A stretch of 64,000 nucleotides of DNA from Acinetobacter portensis (GTDB taxonomy: Bacteria; Pseudomonadota; Gammaproteobacteria; Pseudomonadales; Moraxellaceae). The notes under the pieces were generated by a model. It did not search any database, had not been told where the DNA came from, and was given only the letters and a program-made list of their open reading frames with translations. This document shows, one piece after another, positions 56,319 through 64,000 of the stretch (position 1 is its first letter; each line of letters opens with the position of its first letter). The position numbers and the translations under genes are program-made. The stretch is taken from the NCBI RefSeq assembly GCF_009372215.1, contig NZ_LWRV01000038.1, positions 1-64,000 of the forward strand, written 5' to 3'.

Positions 56319-56699
56319 TTATTTTGCTTCACATTTAAAGGTTAGCGTTGTTTGGTAATCATCATCTTTAGAAATATCTGCGCTTTTACCTGCAATTGTG
56401 CCAAGTACGCTTGCAGCAGCTTGAATCATTTTACCTGTTTGCTCATCGACGATGCTTTTTAAAGCACCGTTATATGTTGTTTTCTGATCTGAAATAATAG
56501 CGGTTAATTTTCCGCAGGTTTTATTTGCAGCAATAACAGCATTATTTTTAGCAAGGACTTCAGACTTACCTAAACCTGTCACTTCGTATTGATTATCTGC
56601 TTTTTGTATCGCAAGCGTGTTCATTGTTGGGTTTGAGCTACAAGCACTTAATACTAAAGTGGCTAAAAATGCTGAGCTGATTGTAAGTATTTTTTTCAT
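56319..56699 (-). CDS. Small lipoprotein, unknown function
   Basis: A 126-residue protein with a lipoprotein signal peptide (MKKILTISSAFLATLVLSAC; Cys20). The mature part has a beta-type stretch (QYEVTGLGKSEVLAKNNAVIAANKTC) and two cysteines (Cys62 and Cys123), which could form a disulfide. Ala/Lys-rich helices follow. I recognise no named family. It is a single-gene unit upstream of, and divergent from, a nitroreductase gene. Confidence 0.75.
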   Translation of the reverse strand: MKKILTISSAFLATLVLSACSSNPTMNTLAIQKADNQYEVTGLGKSEVLAKNNAVIAANKTCGKLTAIISDQKTTYNGALKSIVDEQTGKMIQAAASVLGTIAGKSADISKDDDYQTTLTFKCEAK

Positions 56700-56926
56700 T
56701 TTGTTTTATCTCGAAGTGGTGTTATTCATTTATTTGAACATAGATTTTAGTGTTTATAGTGAAGTAATTGTATGAAATTATAAACATTATGGTAGAAAAC
56801 TGTGGTTGAGTTAAATTTACATTTATTTTAATGCATTATTGGGTGATCAAATAAAAATTAACTCATGTGGCGTATGGATGAGTTTATGCTAATCTTAATT
56901 AAATTTTTAAGCAGATTAAGAAGTCA

Positions 56927-57502
56927 ATGACGGATACAGCGGTCGATATCATTCATCAAAATATTCATCAACGTCAGTCTATTGGTCACTTGGTTGAGCC
57001 AGCACCAAATTCAGAACAATTAGAAAAAGCATTTCTTGCGGCACTTACAGCACCAGATCATCATAGACTCAAACCAACCAGATTTGTCATTATTCCAGAA
57101 GATCAGCGAGATGCTTTTGGTGAGTTGTTGTCACAAGCTTTGGCAGATATGGGACAGACTGAAGTTGCACAATTAGAGCGTGTTAAGCATCATCCATATC
57201 GTGCGCCTTTATTGGTTTTGGCTTTAACTCAATTTGTTGATCATGCAAAAGTACCTTATTTTGAGCAAACCTTAAGTACGGGTGCTGCCATTCAAAACTT
57301 TTTACTTTCTTTACAATCACAAGGTTTTTCGACCATGTGGCGTAGTGGAGCTGTTGTTGAATCTAAACATTTCAAACAAGCTTTGAAGTTGGGTGAGAAT
57401 GATTTAATTTCGGGCATTATTTATATTGGCACGGCAGTTAAAGCAATTCCGCCACGTACAGAAATAAATACGCATGATTTTGTTCGTTTTTGGAATAAAT
57501 AA
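56927..57502 (+). CDS. Nitroreductase-family protein (YdjA-like)
   Basis: A 191-residue FMN-dependent nitroreductase of the short YdjA group. The N-terminal HQRQSIGHLVEPAPN gives the R-x-S FMN-binding start. RLKPTRFVII, STGAAIQNFLLSLQSQGFSTMWRSG and the C-terminal IIYIGTAVKAIPPR follow. The physiological substrate is not known. It is followed 26 bp later by gpsA on the same strand, so the two may form an operon. Confidence 0.9.
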   Translation: MTDTAVDIIHQNIHQRQSIGHLVEPAPNSEQLEKAFLAALTAPDHHRLKPTRFVIIPEDQRDAFGELLSQALADMGQTEVAQLERVKHHPYRAPLLVLALTQFVDHAKVPYFEQTLSTGAAIQNFLLSLQSQGFSTMWRSGAVVESKHFKQALKLGENDLISGIIYIGTAVKAIPPRTEINTHDFVRFWNK

Positions 57503-57527
57503 ATTATAAATTTTAGGATGTAAATAA

Positions 57528-58601
57528 ATGTCTGAATTGGATTTTGCGAGCTTAGCGGGTACAGAAAATCTGAATAAGCAAACAGGGTTGCGTGTAACGA
57601 TTTTAGGTGGTGGTAGTTTCGGAACGGCAATGGCAAATACGGCTGTGCGTAATGGTTGCGATACGATCATTTGGATTCGTGATGAAGCAACAGCAAAAGA
57701 AATAAACGAAACGCATATCAATAAACGTTATTTGCCAGATTTTCCATTAGAGAAAAATTTAAAAGCGGTTTCTGATATTGAAGTGGCGGTACGCGATCGC
57801 GATATTATTTTAGTGGCAATTCCGAGTCATTCTTTCCGCGATGTTTTACGTCAAATTAAACCATTTATTAGTTCACAAGCAATTGTATCTTTAACAAAAG
57901 GTATTGAAGCCGATACTTTTAGTTTTATGAGTGACATTATTCAAGAAGAACTTCCTGAAGTTCCTTTTGGGGTGCTTTCAGGGCCAAACTTAGCCAAAGA
58001 AATTGTAGCGGGACAACCTGCGGGAACTGTTATTGCAAGTGATTCAGAGCTTGTGCGCAGCGCAGTTCAGCAAGCCTTGCATAGTGCTTTATTTCGCGTA
58101 TTCGCAAGTGATGATGTAAATGGTGTCGAGTTAGGTGGTGCGCTTAAAAATATTTATGCTGTAGCAATGGGGATGGCTGCCGCATTTGAAGTGGGTGAAA
58201 ACACCAAAAGTATGATTTTGACACGTGCTTTGGCGGAAATGAGCCGATTTGCTGTTGAATTAGGTGCGAATCCACTGACTTTCTTAGGTTTATCTGGTGT
58301 GGGTGATTTATTTGCAACCTGTAATAGTCCACTCAGTCGGAACTATCAAGTGGGTTTTTCACTCGGTAAAGGGAAAACTTTAGAACAAGCAACCACTGAA
58401 TTGGGGCAAACGGCAGAAGGTATTAATACTATTGCTCAAGTTCGAACACGTTCTGAAGCGCTTGGTGTATATATGCCAATTACCTGTGCTTTATATGAAA
58501 TTGTTTTTGAAGGTGCGCCACCAATATCTATCGCATTTTCTATGATGAAAACAGGGCATCGAAGTGATGTTGAATTTGTACTGCCACATCAACGTAGCTA
58601 A
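57528..58601 (+). CDS. gpsA: Glycerol-3-phosphate dehydrogenase [NAD(P)+]
   Basis: A 357-residue GpsA that reduces DHAP to glycerol-3-phosphate for phospholipid synthesis. The NAD site is VTILGGGSFGTAMAN near residue 24. IPSHSFRDVL, SGPNLAKEI and ELGGALKNIYAVAMGM, which carries the catalytic Lys, follow. SGVGDLFATCNSPLSRNYQVG closes the core. The N-terminus is about 20 residues longer than in E. coli. AGGATG precedes the ATG. Confidence 0.95.
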   Translation: MSELDFASLAGTENLNKQTGLRVTILGGGSFGTAMANTAVRNGCDTIIWIRDEATAKEINETHINKRYLPDFPLEKNLKAVSDIEVAVRDRDIILVAIPSHSFRDVLRQIKPFISSQAIVSLTKGIEADTFSFMSDIIQEELPEVPFGVLSGPNLAKEIVAGQPAGTVIASDSELVRSAVQQALHSALFRVFASDDVNGVELGGALKNIYAVAMGMAAAFEVGENTKSMILTRALAEMSRFAVELGANPLTFLGLSGVGDLFATCNSPLSRNYQVGFSLGKGKTLEQATTELGQTAEGINTIAQVRTRSEALGVYMPITCALYEIVFEGAPPISIAFSMMKTGHRSDVEFVLPHQRS

Positions 58602-58611
58602 AAAATGAATA

Positions 58612-58649
58612 AGATGATGATAATTTATGATATCAAATTGTCATCATCT
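58612..58649. repeat. 15-bp inverted repeat between gpsA and sixA
   Basis: 58612-58626 (AGATGATGATAATTT) pairs with 58635-58649 with one T-G pair, around an 8-nt loop. It lies 10 bp past the gpsA stop. No U-tract follows, so it may protect the mRNA 3' end or separate the two genes. Confidence 0.55.
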
Positions 58650-58689
58650 GCAGGTTATACTCTTTGTATATTCAGATAGGGATATTTTT

Positions 58690-59145
58690 ATGCAGCTCAC
58701 ACTAGTTCGCCATGGCGAAGCGATTCCTGCAATTTTTGGTAATGATGAAAAAAGACCATTAACGCCTCGTGGTCATATACAAGCAGAAGAAACTGCAGAT
58801 TATTTAAAAAACATAATAAAACCTGAAGTTTTTGTCGTTAGTCCTTTATTAAGAGCACAAGAAACACTCGCTCATTTGCAAAAACATTTTCAAGATGTAC
58901 CTGTGGTAATTTGCAATACCATTAAACCTGAAGACGATGCAAAAGTTGCAGTAGAGTGGTTGTCACAATTGCCTTATGAATCGATTGCAGTGGTTTGTCA
59001 TATGAATGTCATTGCGTATATTTCTTCAATTTTAACGTCAGATTCATTTCAGCCATTTTCTTTAGCTGAGGCACGAATTTATGATCAAGCTGTTATTGCG
59101 GCAGGGTTATCTACACAATTAAAAGCCTTTATTCCTCAGTCTTAG
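58690..59145 (+). CDS. sixA: Phosphohistidine phosphatase SixA
   Basis: About 151 residues from the ATG at 58690 (MQLTLVRHGEA); an earlier in-frame ATG at 58627 lies inside the intergenic hairpin and is unlikely. It has the histidine-phosphatase motif RHGEA (His8), PLTPRGHIQAEETA and the conserved VSPLLRAQETL, then VVCHMNVI with the second His. SixA removes phosphate from histidine-phosphorylated proteins; in Acinetobacter the partner is not known. Confidence 0.9.
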   Translation: MQLTLVRHGEAIPAIFGNDEKRPLTPRGHIQAEETADYLKNIIKPEVFVVSPLLRAQETLAHLQKHFQDVPVVICNTIKPEDDAKVAVEWLSQLPYESIAVVCHMNVIAYISSILTSDSFQPFSLAEARIYDQAVIAAGLSTQLKAFIPQS

Positions 59146-59371
59146 TATCGAAATTTTGTGAAATGTAAAAATGCTATGTTGTATTGATATTTATTACATA
59201 AATAACACAATAAAAATTAAGTGTTGATATGTGTTAATTTCTTAAAGTTGATCGTATGAATTATCGGCAATAGGGCATCAACTGGTAAAAATAAAACACT
59301 GCAAAGCATGGTGTTTTCTACGACCTATGCCTATAATGTGTCGACTTAAAAAGCAGTAGACTTTTACCGAT

Positions 59372-60373
59372 ATGTTGTATTCTCTTGCTCGCCCTTTGTT
59401 GTTTTCTTTAGCACCAGAGCGTGCACATGAGCTGACATTATCTTTATTGAAATCAACCCATAAAATGGGCTTGATGCGAAAAAATGTTCCCTCAAAACCT
59501 GTAATGTGTATGGGAATTCAATTTCCAAACCCTGTTGGTTTGGCTGCAGGTCTAGATAAAAACGGTGCATATATAGATGCATTAGCAGATTTAGGCTTTG
59601 GCTTTATTGAAATTGGTACCATCACACCACGTCCACAAGCAGGTAATCCACACCCTCGTTTATTCCGTTTACCAAAAGCGAAAGCCATTATTAACCGTAT
59701 GGGTTTTAATAATGATGGGGTGGATCAACTCATTGAAAATGTTAAGGCATCAAAATTCAAAGGAATTTTGGGGATTAATATTGGTAAAAATGCGGATACG
59801 CCTGTTGAAAATGCAGTAGATGACTATCTCATTTGCTTAGAAAAAGTTTATAACTATGCATCGTATATTACGGTAAATATTTCTTCGCCTAATACGAAAA
59901 ACCTGAGAAGCTTACAAAGTGGCGATGCTTTAACAGAATTGCTTTCAACTTTGAAAGATCGTCAGCTTGAATTGGCTGAAGAACATCAACATTACGTTCC
60001 TTTGGTTTTAAAAGTTGCGCCAGATTTAGAAGCTGAAGACATTCAATTTATTTCGAAACAGTTGATTGAGTTTAAGATTGACGGATTGATCGTTACAAAT
60101 ACCACTTTATCTCGTGAAGGTGTAGAAGGTTTACCTTTTGGCGAAGAAGCGGGTGGTTTATCTGGTGCGCCTGTATTTGAAAAGAGTACGGCATGTTTGT
60201 CTGCTTTTTCCAAAGCATTAAATGGTCAAGTTCCACTCATTGGTGTGGGTGGAATCCTGTCTGGTGAACAAGCTGTTGCGAAGCGTGAAGCGGGTGCAAG
60301 TCTTGTTCAGGTGTATAGTGGTTTAATCTATACAGGTCCAGACTTAATTAAAGATTGTATTAACGCGCTGTAA
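59372..60373 (+). CDS. pyrD: Dihydroorotate dehydrogenase (quinone), class 2
   Basis: A 333-residue membrane-associated PyrD that oxidises dihydroorotate to orotate with ubiquinone. The N-terminal amphipathic helix ([21 protein letters not shown]) is the membrane and quinone site of class 2. [40 protein letters not shown] and NRMGFNN follow. [15 protein letters not shown] carries the catalytic Ser of class 2. [13 protein letters not shown] ends the protein. The next gene starts one base after its stop, so pyrD, cvpA and purF form an operon. Confidence 0.96.
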   Translation: MLYSLARPLLFSLAPERAHELTLSLLKSTHKMGLMRKNVPSKPVMCMGIQFPNPVGLAAGLDKNGAYIDALADLGFGFIEIGTITPRPQAGNPHPRLFRLPKAKAIINRMGFNNDGVDQLIENVKASKFKGILGINIGKNADTPVENAVDDYLICLEKVYNYASYITVNISSPNTKNLRSLQSGDALTELLSTLKDRQLELAEEHQHYVPLVLKVAPDLEAEDIQFISKQLIEFKIDGLIVTNTTLSREGVEGLPFGEEAGGLSGAPVFEKSTACLSAFSKALNGQVPLIGVGGILSGEQAVAKREAGASLVQVYSGLIYTGPDLIKDCINAL

Positions 60374-60374
60374 T

Positions 60375-60959
60375 ATGAATACATTAGATGTCTTTATATT
60401 GATCATTCTGCTCATTGGAGGGCTAAACGGTTTGCGACAAGGATTCATTAAAGCCTTTGCGAACTTGGTTGGATGGATTTTTGCACTCATTATTGCTGCA
60501 AAATACTCTTCAAGCCTAGCGCCTCTCATGATTCCACTGAGCTCAGATCCAGTCGTTCAAAAGATATCTGCGTTTGCTTTCATTGTTTTAGTGATTATTG
60601 TATCAACATGGATTGTGACATCCCTTTTAAATGGAATACTGAAATCGCTTAAGCTTGGGCCATTAAATAGATTGGCTGGCGGTGCATTTGGTACATTGAA
60701 AGGATTATTGGTTGTGCTTGTCACAATGCAAGGGATTGGACCTTGGGTTGAAAGCTCACCGCATTGGAAACAATCTAAATTCATACAACATTTACTTCCG
60801 TATGCACCTTGGGCAACTGAATTGTCTAAAGAAGCTGCAAATGAAGCTTTAAAGCACATGAAACCTGAAGATGCTCCGAAATCTTCGGGTTTATCATCTG
60901 AACATTCACAAAAAAGTAGTGAAAAATCAGATGAATCAACAAATAATCCTTTTTATTAA
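60375..60959 (+). CDS. cvpA: CvpA-family membrane protein
   Basis: A 194-residue protein with four membrane segments and the CvpA pattern (FILIILLIGGLNGLRQGFIKAFANLVGWIFALI). A C-terminal Ser/Lys-rich low-complexity tail (about residues 165-194) is longer than in E. coli CvpA (162). CvpA is needed for colicin V production and stress tolerance and is usually found directly before purF, as here. It starts 1 bp after pyrD and is 24 bp before purF. Confidence 0.9.
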   Translation: MNTLDVFILIILLIGGLNGLRQGFIKAFANLVGWIFALIIAAKYSSSLAPLMIPLSSDPVVQKISAFAFIVLVIIVSTWIVTSLLNGILKSLKLGPLNRLAGGAFGTLKGLLVVLVTMQGIGPWVESSPHWKQSKFIQHLLPYAPWATELSKEAANEALKHMKPEDAPKSSGLSSEHSQKSSEKSDESTNNPFY

Positions 60960-60983
60960 TCCTAGCTTGTCTGCGAGGTTGTT

Positions 60984-62522
60984 ATGTGTGGAATTGTTGG
61001 TATAGCTGGTAAATCGCCTGTTAACCAAATGTTGTTTGATGCTTTGACGATGTTACAACATCGTGGACAAGATGCGGCGGGTATCGTGACATGTCATGAA
61101 GGGCGTTTATTCCTTCGTAAAGACAATGGTATGGTTCGTGATGTGTTTCATACACGTCACATGCGTGCATTACAAGGTAATTACGGCATTGGTCATGTAC
61201 GCTATCCTACTGCAGGTTCTTCAAGCAGTGCTGAAGCACAACCTTTTTACGTAAACTCTCCGTACGGTATTACCTTGGCACACAATGGTAATTTAACCAA
61301 CGCAAAAGAAATACATGATGACTTATTCAAAACTGACTTACGTCATATGAATACAGATTCAGACTCTGAAGTGTTGCTAAACGTATTGGCACATGAGCTG
61401 CAAAATCGTGGTAAGTTAAACCCAACAGCAGAAGATATTTTCCATGTTGTAACGCGTGTACATGAGCGTTGTAAAGGTGGATATGCAGTTGTTGCAATGA
61501 TCACAGGTCATGGCATTATTGGTTTCCGTGATCCAAATGGTATTCGTCCATTAATTTTAGGTTCACGTGACACAGAATTGGGTAAAGAATATATCTTGGC
61601 CTCTGAATCTGTTGCATTAACGTCTTTAGGTTTTAAAACAGAACGTGATGTTGTTCCTGGTGAAGCAATTTTTATTGATGCAGATGGTCAATTATTCACA
61701 AAACAATGTGCTGAAAACTCTGAATATCGTCCATGTATTTTTGAATATGTCTATTTCGCACGTCCAGATGCAACTATTGATGGTATTTCAGTTTACAAAG
61801 CGCGTTTGAAAATGGGCGAAAAACTTGCGCAAAAAATCTCGCGTGAGTGGGGTGAAGAACATGATATTGATGTTGTTATCCCAATTCCAGATACATCGCG
61901 TACTTCAGCCTTAGAACTTGCAAACTTCTTGGGTGTGAAATTCCGTGAAGGCTTTATGAAAAACCGTTATATCGGTCGTACATTTATTATGCCTGGTCAA
62001 CAACAACGTGAAAAATCGGTTCGTCAAAAGCTGAACCCTGTTGAGCTTGAGTTCCAAAACAAAAATGTTTTACTTGTGGATGACTCCATTGTGCGTGGTA
62101 CAACGTGTAATGAGATTATCCAAATGGCGCGTGATGCAGGTGCAAAAAAAGTATTTTTTGCTTCAGCAGCGCCAATGGTAAAATATCCAAACGTTTATGG
62201 TATTGATATGCCAGCAAGAACTGAGCTTATTGCATCAGGTCGTAGCGTTGAAGAAATTCGTGAAATTATTGGTGCAGATCGCTTAATTTTCCAAGATTTG
62301 GAAGATTTAAAAGATGCAGTAAGAACCACAAAAGTACCTGAAGTTAAAGACTTTGATTGCTCGGTATTTAATGGTGTTTATGTTGCGGGCGGTATTGATG
62401 AAGCATATTTAGATAATTTGCAAAATCAACGTAACGAAAGCGCAAAAAAACGTAAAGATGGTTATATTGACGTAAATGTTGATGCGGCATCTGTAGATTT
62501 GACAGGTTTGCAAGAAGAATAA
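60984..62522 (+). CDS. purF: Amidophosphoribosyltransferase
   Basis: A 512-residue PurF, the first committed step of purine synthesis. The N-terminal nucleophile is Cys2 (MCGIVGIAG). [21 protein letters not shown] and LAHNGNLTN belong to the glutaminase half. The PRTase half has [17 protein letters not shown] and the PRPP loop [13 protein letters not shown]. Length is normal. It is the last gene of the pyrD-cvpA-purF run and ends in a strong terminator. Confidence 0.97.
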   Translation: MCGIVGIAGKSPVNQMLFDALTMLQHRGQDAAGIVTCHEGRLFLRKDNGMVRDVFHTRHMRALQGNYGIGHVRYPTAGSSSSAEAQPFYVNSPYGITLAHNGNLTNAKEIHDDLFKTDLRHMNTDSDSEVLLNVLAHELQNRGKLNPTAEDIFHVVTRVHERCKGGYAVVAMITGHGIIGFRDPNGIRPLILGSRDTELGKEYILASESVALTSLGFKTERDVVPGEAIFIDADGQLFTKQCAENSEYRPCIFEYVYFARPDATIDGISVYKARLKMGEKLAQKISREWGEEHDIDVVIPIPDTSRTSALELANFLGVKFREGFMKNRYIGRTFIMPGQQQREKSVRQKLNPVELEFQNKNVLLVDDSIVRGTTCNEIIQMARDAGAKKVFFASAAPMVKYPNVYGIDMPARTELIASGRSVEEIREIIGADRLIFQDLEDLKDAVRTTKVPEVKDFDCSVFNGVYVAGGIDEAYLDNLQNQRNESAKKRKDGYIDVNVDAASVDLTGLQEE

Positions 62523-62541
62523 ATTTTTTCTTGTTCATAGA

Positions 62542-62566
62542 AAAGCGGGAAATTCCCGCTTTTTTA
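62542..62566 (+). terminator. Terminator of the pyrD-cvpA-purF operon
   Basis: AAAAGCGGGAA pairs exactly with TTCCCGCTTTT around one unpaired A, then T residues. Confidence 0.88.
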
Positions 62567-62612
62567 ATTTATGATGTTCCTATAGACAGCAAAAATATTG
62601 GGAAAATTTACA

Positions 62613-64000
62613 TTGAAGGATGTAAGTTATTATTTTATAAAAAATAAAAATATGGTTTTAACAACCTGTATTTGGGCTATTGCGGTCATTTTAACGCTTG
62701 GGATATTTAATATTCTTCTTGGGGTTGTTGTTCATTATTTTGATCAGAGCCAAGCCATCTTATTGAATGAATTTAGTCTGTGTTCTGTCATTATTATTTT
62801 TTCTATTATGTGTGTGTCTATAGCCATTGAATGCTATATCCATCGGTCGGGTGGACATTCTTTAGCAAAAAAATTAAAAGCACGATCTTTGAATTTTTTA
62901 GAAAGTACGCCAGAAGAATATGCAGCATTAACAATTGTTTCAAACTTAGCGAAAAAATTTAAAATAGAAACACCTGCTGTATATGTCTTGCCAGATGAAG
63001 TGGGTGTGAATGCCTTAACAGCGGGTTTTCATCCTAAAGATATCGTGATTATCTTAACGTGGGGGGCATTACAAAATTTAGATCAACAAGAGTTATATGG
63101 TCTGTTAAGTCATGAATTTAATCGTATTTTATCTGGCGAAACTGCAAAAAATACAAAAATTAAAATTTTATATAGTAGTTTGACCTCGTTTAGCCAGTTG
63201 GGAAGTAAATTGGCGAAAAGAGGGTTTAATCGGAACTATATGCAAGATCCGCATAAGCTTTCAACGGCTTTTATTGCATTGGGTGGTGTAATTTGGTTGG
63301 TGGGTAGCTTAGGTGTTTTGATTAATCGATTGGTTAAATACATCACATTAAGCGGGCGTACATTTGAAAATGATTTAAATACAAAAAAACTGATTAAAAA
63401 TAATGCCAATATTCAAATTTTATTGCGTATTTATGTGCATCATGCAGGCTCGCAAATACATAGTGAATTTTCAGAATCTATCTCACATATGTGTTTTGCA
63501 AACTCTTTAAGCCCACAAAGTTGGATGAATATTCATCCAAGTATTGAAGCGAGGATTTTTGAATTAGATCCAGCTTTGGTTAAAGATTTACAGCTCGAAA
63601 ATTTAAAAAAAATTCGTTATTTACCTTGGTTTAGTTTATTTCGCTCTTTAGAAGAGTTGAGTGCAGATTATGCCACGCCATGGGAATCACCACAGCCACT
63701 GCCATTGCTGCGCTTGTCTCCCATTAGTTTTGCATTGAAAGATGCCATTAAGCCTTTGAATCCTGAGGTTCGTGCGAACATGACTCGCCCAGAGTTAATT
63801 CAACGTGCGCTACAAACTTCTACAGGCTCACGTGAAGTGATGGTTGCCATTCTCATGATTCGCCAATATCGTGAATTTATTCCTGCAGATGCAGAAGTAA
63901 GTCGTGCAATTGTTGATGCATTATTAAATGAAGATGGACGTATTCATGTCGCTATTTTTCATGAGGCTTGTGGCAATATTGGTCGAATGCCTTTGAGTGT
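62613..64000 (+). CDS. M48-like membrane protein with a broken zinc motif, 3' end cut by window edge
   Basis: The frame is open to the last base, so the C-terminus is missing; about 462 residues are visible. The start is taken as the TTG at 62613 behind GGGAAAA, or else the ATG at 62652. It has two membrane segments near residues 16-36 and 47-67, then a peptidase-like domain of the COG0501/HtpX kind (AKKFKIETPAVYVLPDEVGVNALTAGF), and a further membrane segment near residues 220-240. The zinc motif HExxH is changed to HEFNR (His167, Glu168, Asn170, Arg171), so the second His is lost. The glutamate-ligand region GRTFENDL is partly kept. This suggests a non-catalytic relative. Confidence 0.78.
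   Translation, partial: MKDVSYYFIKNKNMVLTTCIWAIAVILTLGIFNILLGVVVHYFDQSQAILLNEFSLCSVIIIFSIMCVSIAIECYIHRSGGHSLAKKLKARSLNFLESTPEEYAALTIVSNLAKKFKIETPAVYVLPDEVGVNALTAGFHPKDIVIILTWGALQNLDQQELYGLLSHEFNRILSGETAKNTKIKILYSSLTSFSQLGSKLAKRGFNRNYMQDPHKLSTAFIALGGVIWLVGSLGVLINRLVKYITLSGRTFENDLNTKKLIKNNANIQILLRIYVHHAGSQIHSEFSESISHMCFANSLSPQSWMNIHPSIEARIFELDPALVKDLQLENLKKIRYLPWFSLFRSLEELSADYATPWESPQPLPLLRLSPISFALKDAIKPLNPEVRANMTRPELIQRALQTSTGSREVMVAILMIRQYREFIPADAEVSRAIVDALLNEDGRIHVAIFHEACGNIGRMPLS

Noticed and set aside
59280-59330. AAAACAC/GTGTTTT hairpin before pyrD
   Set aside because: The stem is short and interrupted, and there is no T run; too weak to call a terminator.

Overview
The window reads as chromosomal DNA of a low-GC gammaproteobacterium of the family Moraxellaceae, most likely Acinetobacter. 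The basis is inference from gene content: a monomeric NADP isocitrate dehydrogenase, a CsrA with a long acidic tail, a Vfr/Crp-type regulator divergent from an OsmC/YhfA-like gene, pyrB followed by an inactive dihydroorotase-like pyrC', hisZ-purA, pyrD-cvpA-purF, and several small genes of unknown function. No species is claimed. I found no tRNA, rRNA, CRISPR array or prophage.

Layout. 1-6618 is the 3' end of a type VI secretion (T6SS) operon in the order tagJ-tssE-tssF-tssG-clpV, all on the plus strand, tightly packed and visibly more AT-rich than the housekeeping genes. 6619-7965 is a very AT-rich gap holding one small minus-strand gene for a secreted, four-cysteine peptide of 55 codons. 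7966-10197 is icd. An intact-looking IS3-family element lies at about 10461-11698. 12.0-14.7 kb carries a purine permease and an adenine deaminase behind a good sigma-54 promoter match and a possible short RNA. 14.8-17.3 kb has two paralogous small envelope proteins flanking a cytochrome b561, then rnhB and csrA. 17.5-21.6 kb is alaS-lysC. 22-27.6 kb has a GAPDH/E4P dehydrogenase, azlCD with an Lrp-type regulator, and hisZ-purA. 28-37 kb has an M48 lipoprotein protease, an aldo/keto reductase, crp/vfr, osmC, clpB and rlmKL. 37-42.6 kb has dacC, an M61 peptidase, a gene split by an in-frame stop, and rluE. 43-49 kb has pyrB-pyrC', two envelope proteins of unknown role, a DUF2520 protein and trmB. 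49-56 kb has a SulP transporter, a GST, thiS-thiG, a DUF423 gene, rpoH, a TusA-like gene, a cold shock gene and a DEAD-box helicase. 56-64 kb has a lipoprotein, a nitroreductase, gpsA, sixA, pyrD-cvpA-purF and the start of an M48-like gene whose zinc motif is broken.

How the genes fit together. Nucleotide metabolism is prominent: de novo pyrimidine (pyrB, pyrC', pyrD), de novo purine (purF, purA) and purine salvage (permease, adenine deaminase). Heat and cold stress genes are also present: rpoH, clpB with a candidate sigma-32 promoter, and a csp gene with a long leader. Most transcription units end in clear stem-loop terminators, many of them serving convergent genes.

The points most worth a second look are the TagJ-type T6SS with its adjacent cysteine-rich secreted peptide, the sigma-54-like promoter and possible small RNA before the purine permease, the CGCVSE paralogue pair, the gene interrupted by a single in-frame TAA, and the M48-like pseudoprotease at the right edge. 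I did not find convincing evidence for a wholly new multi-gene system. The nearest candidates are the T6SS with its adjacent peptide and the CGCVSE protein family.
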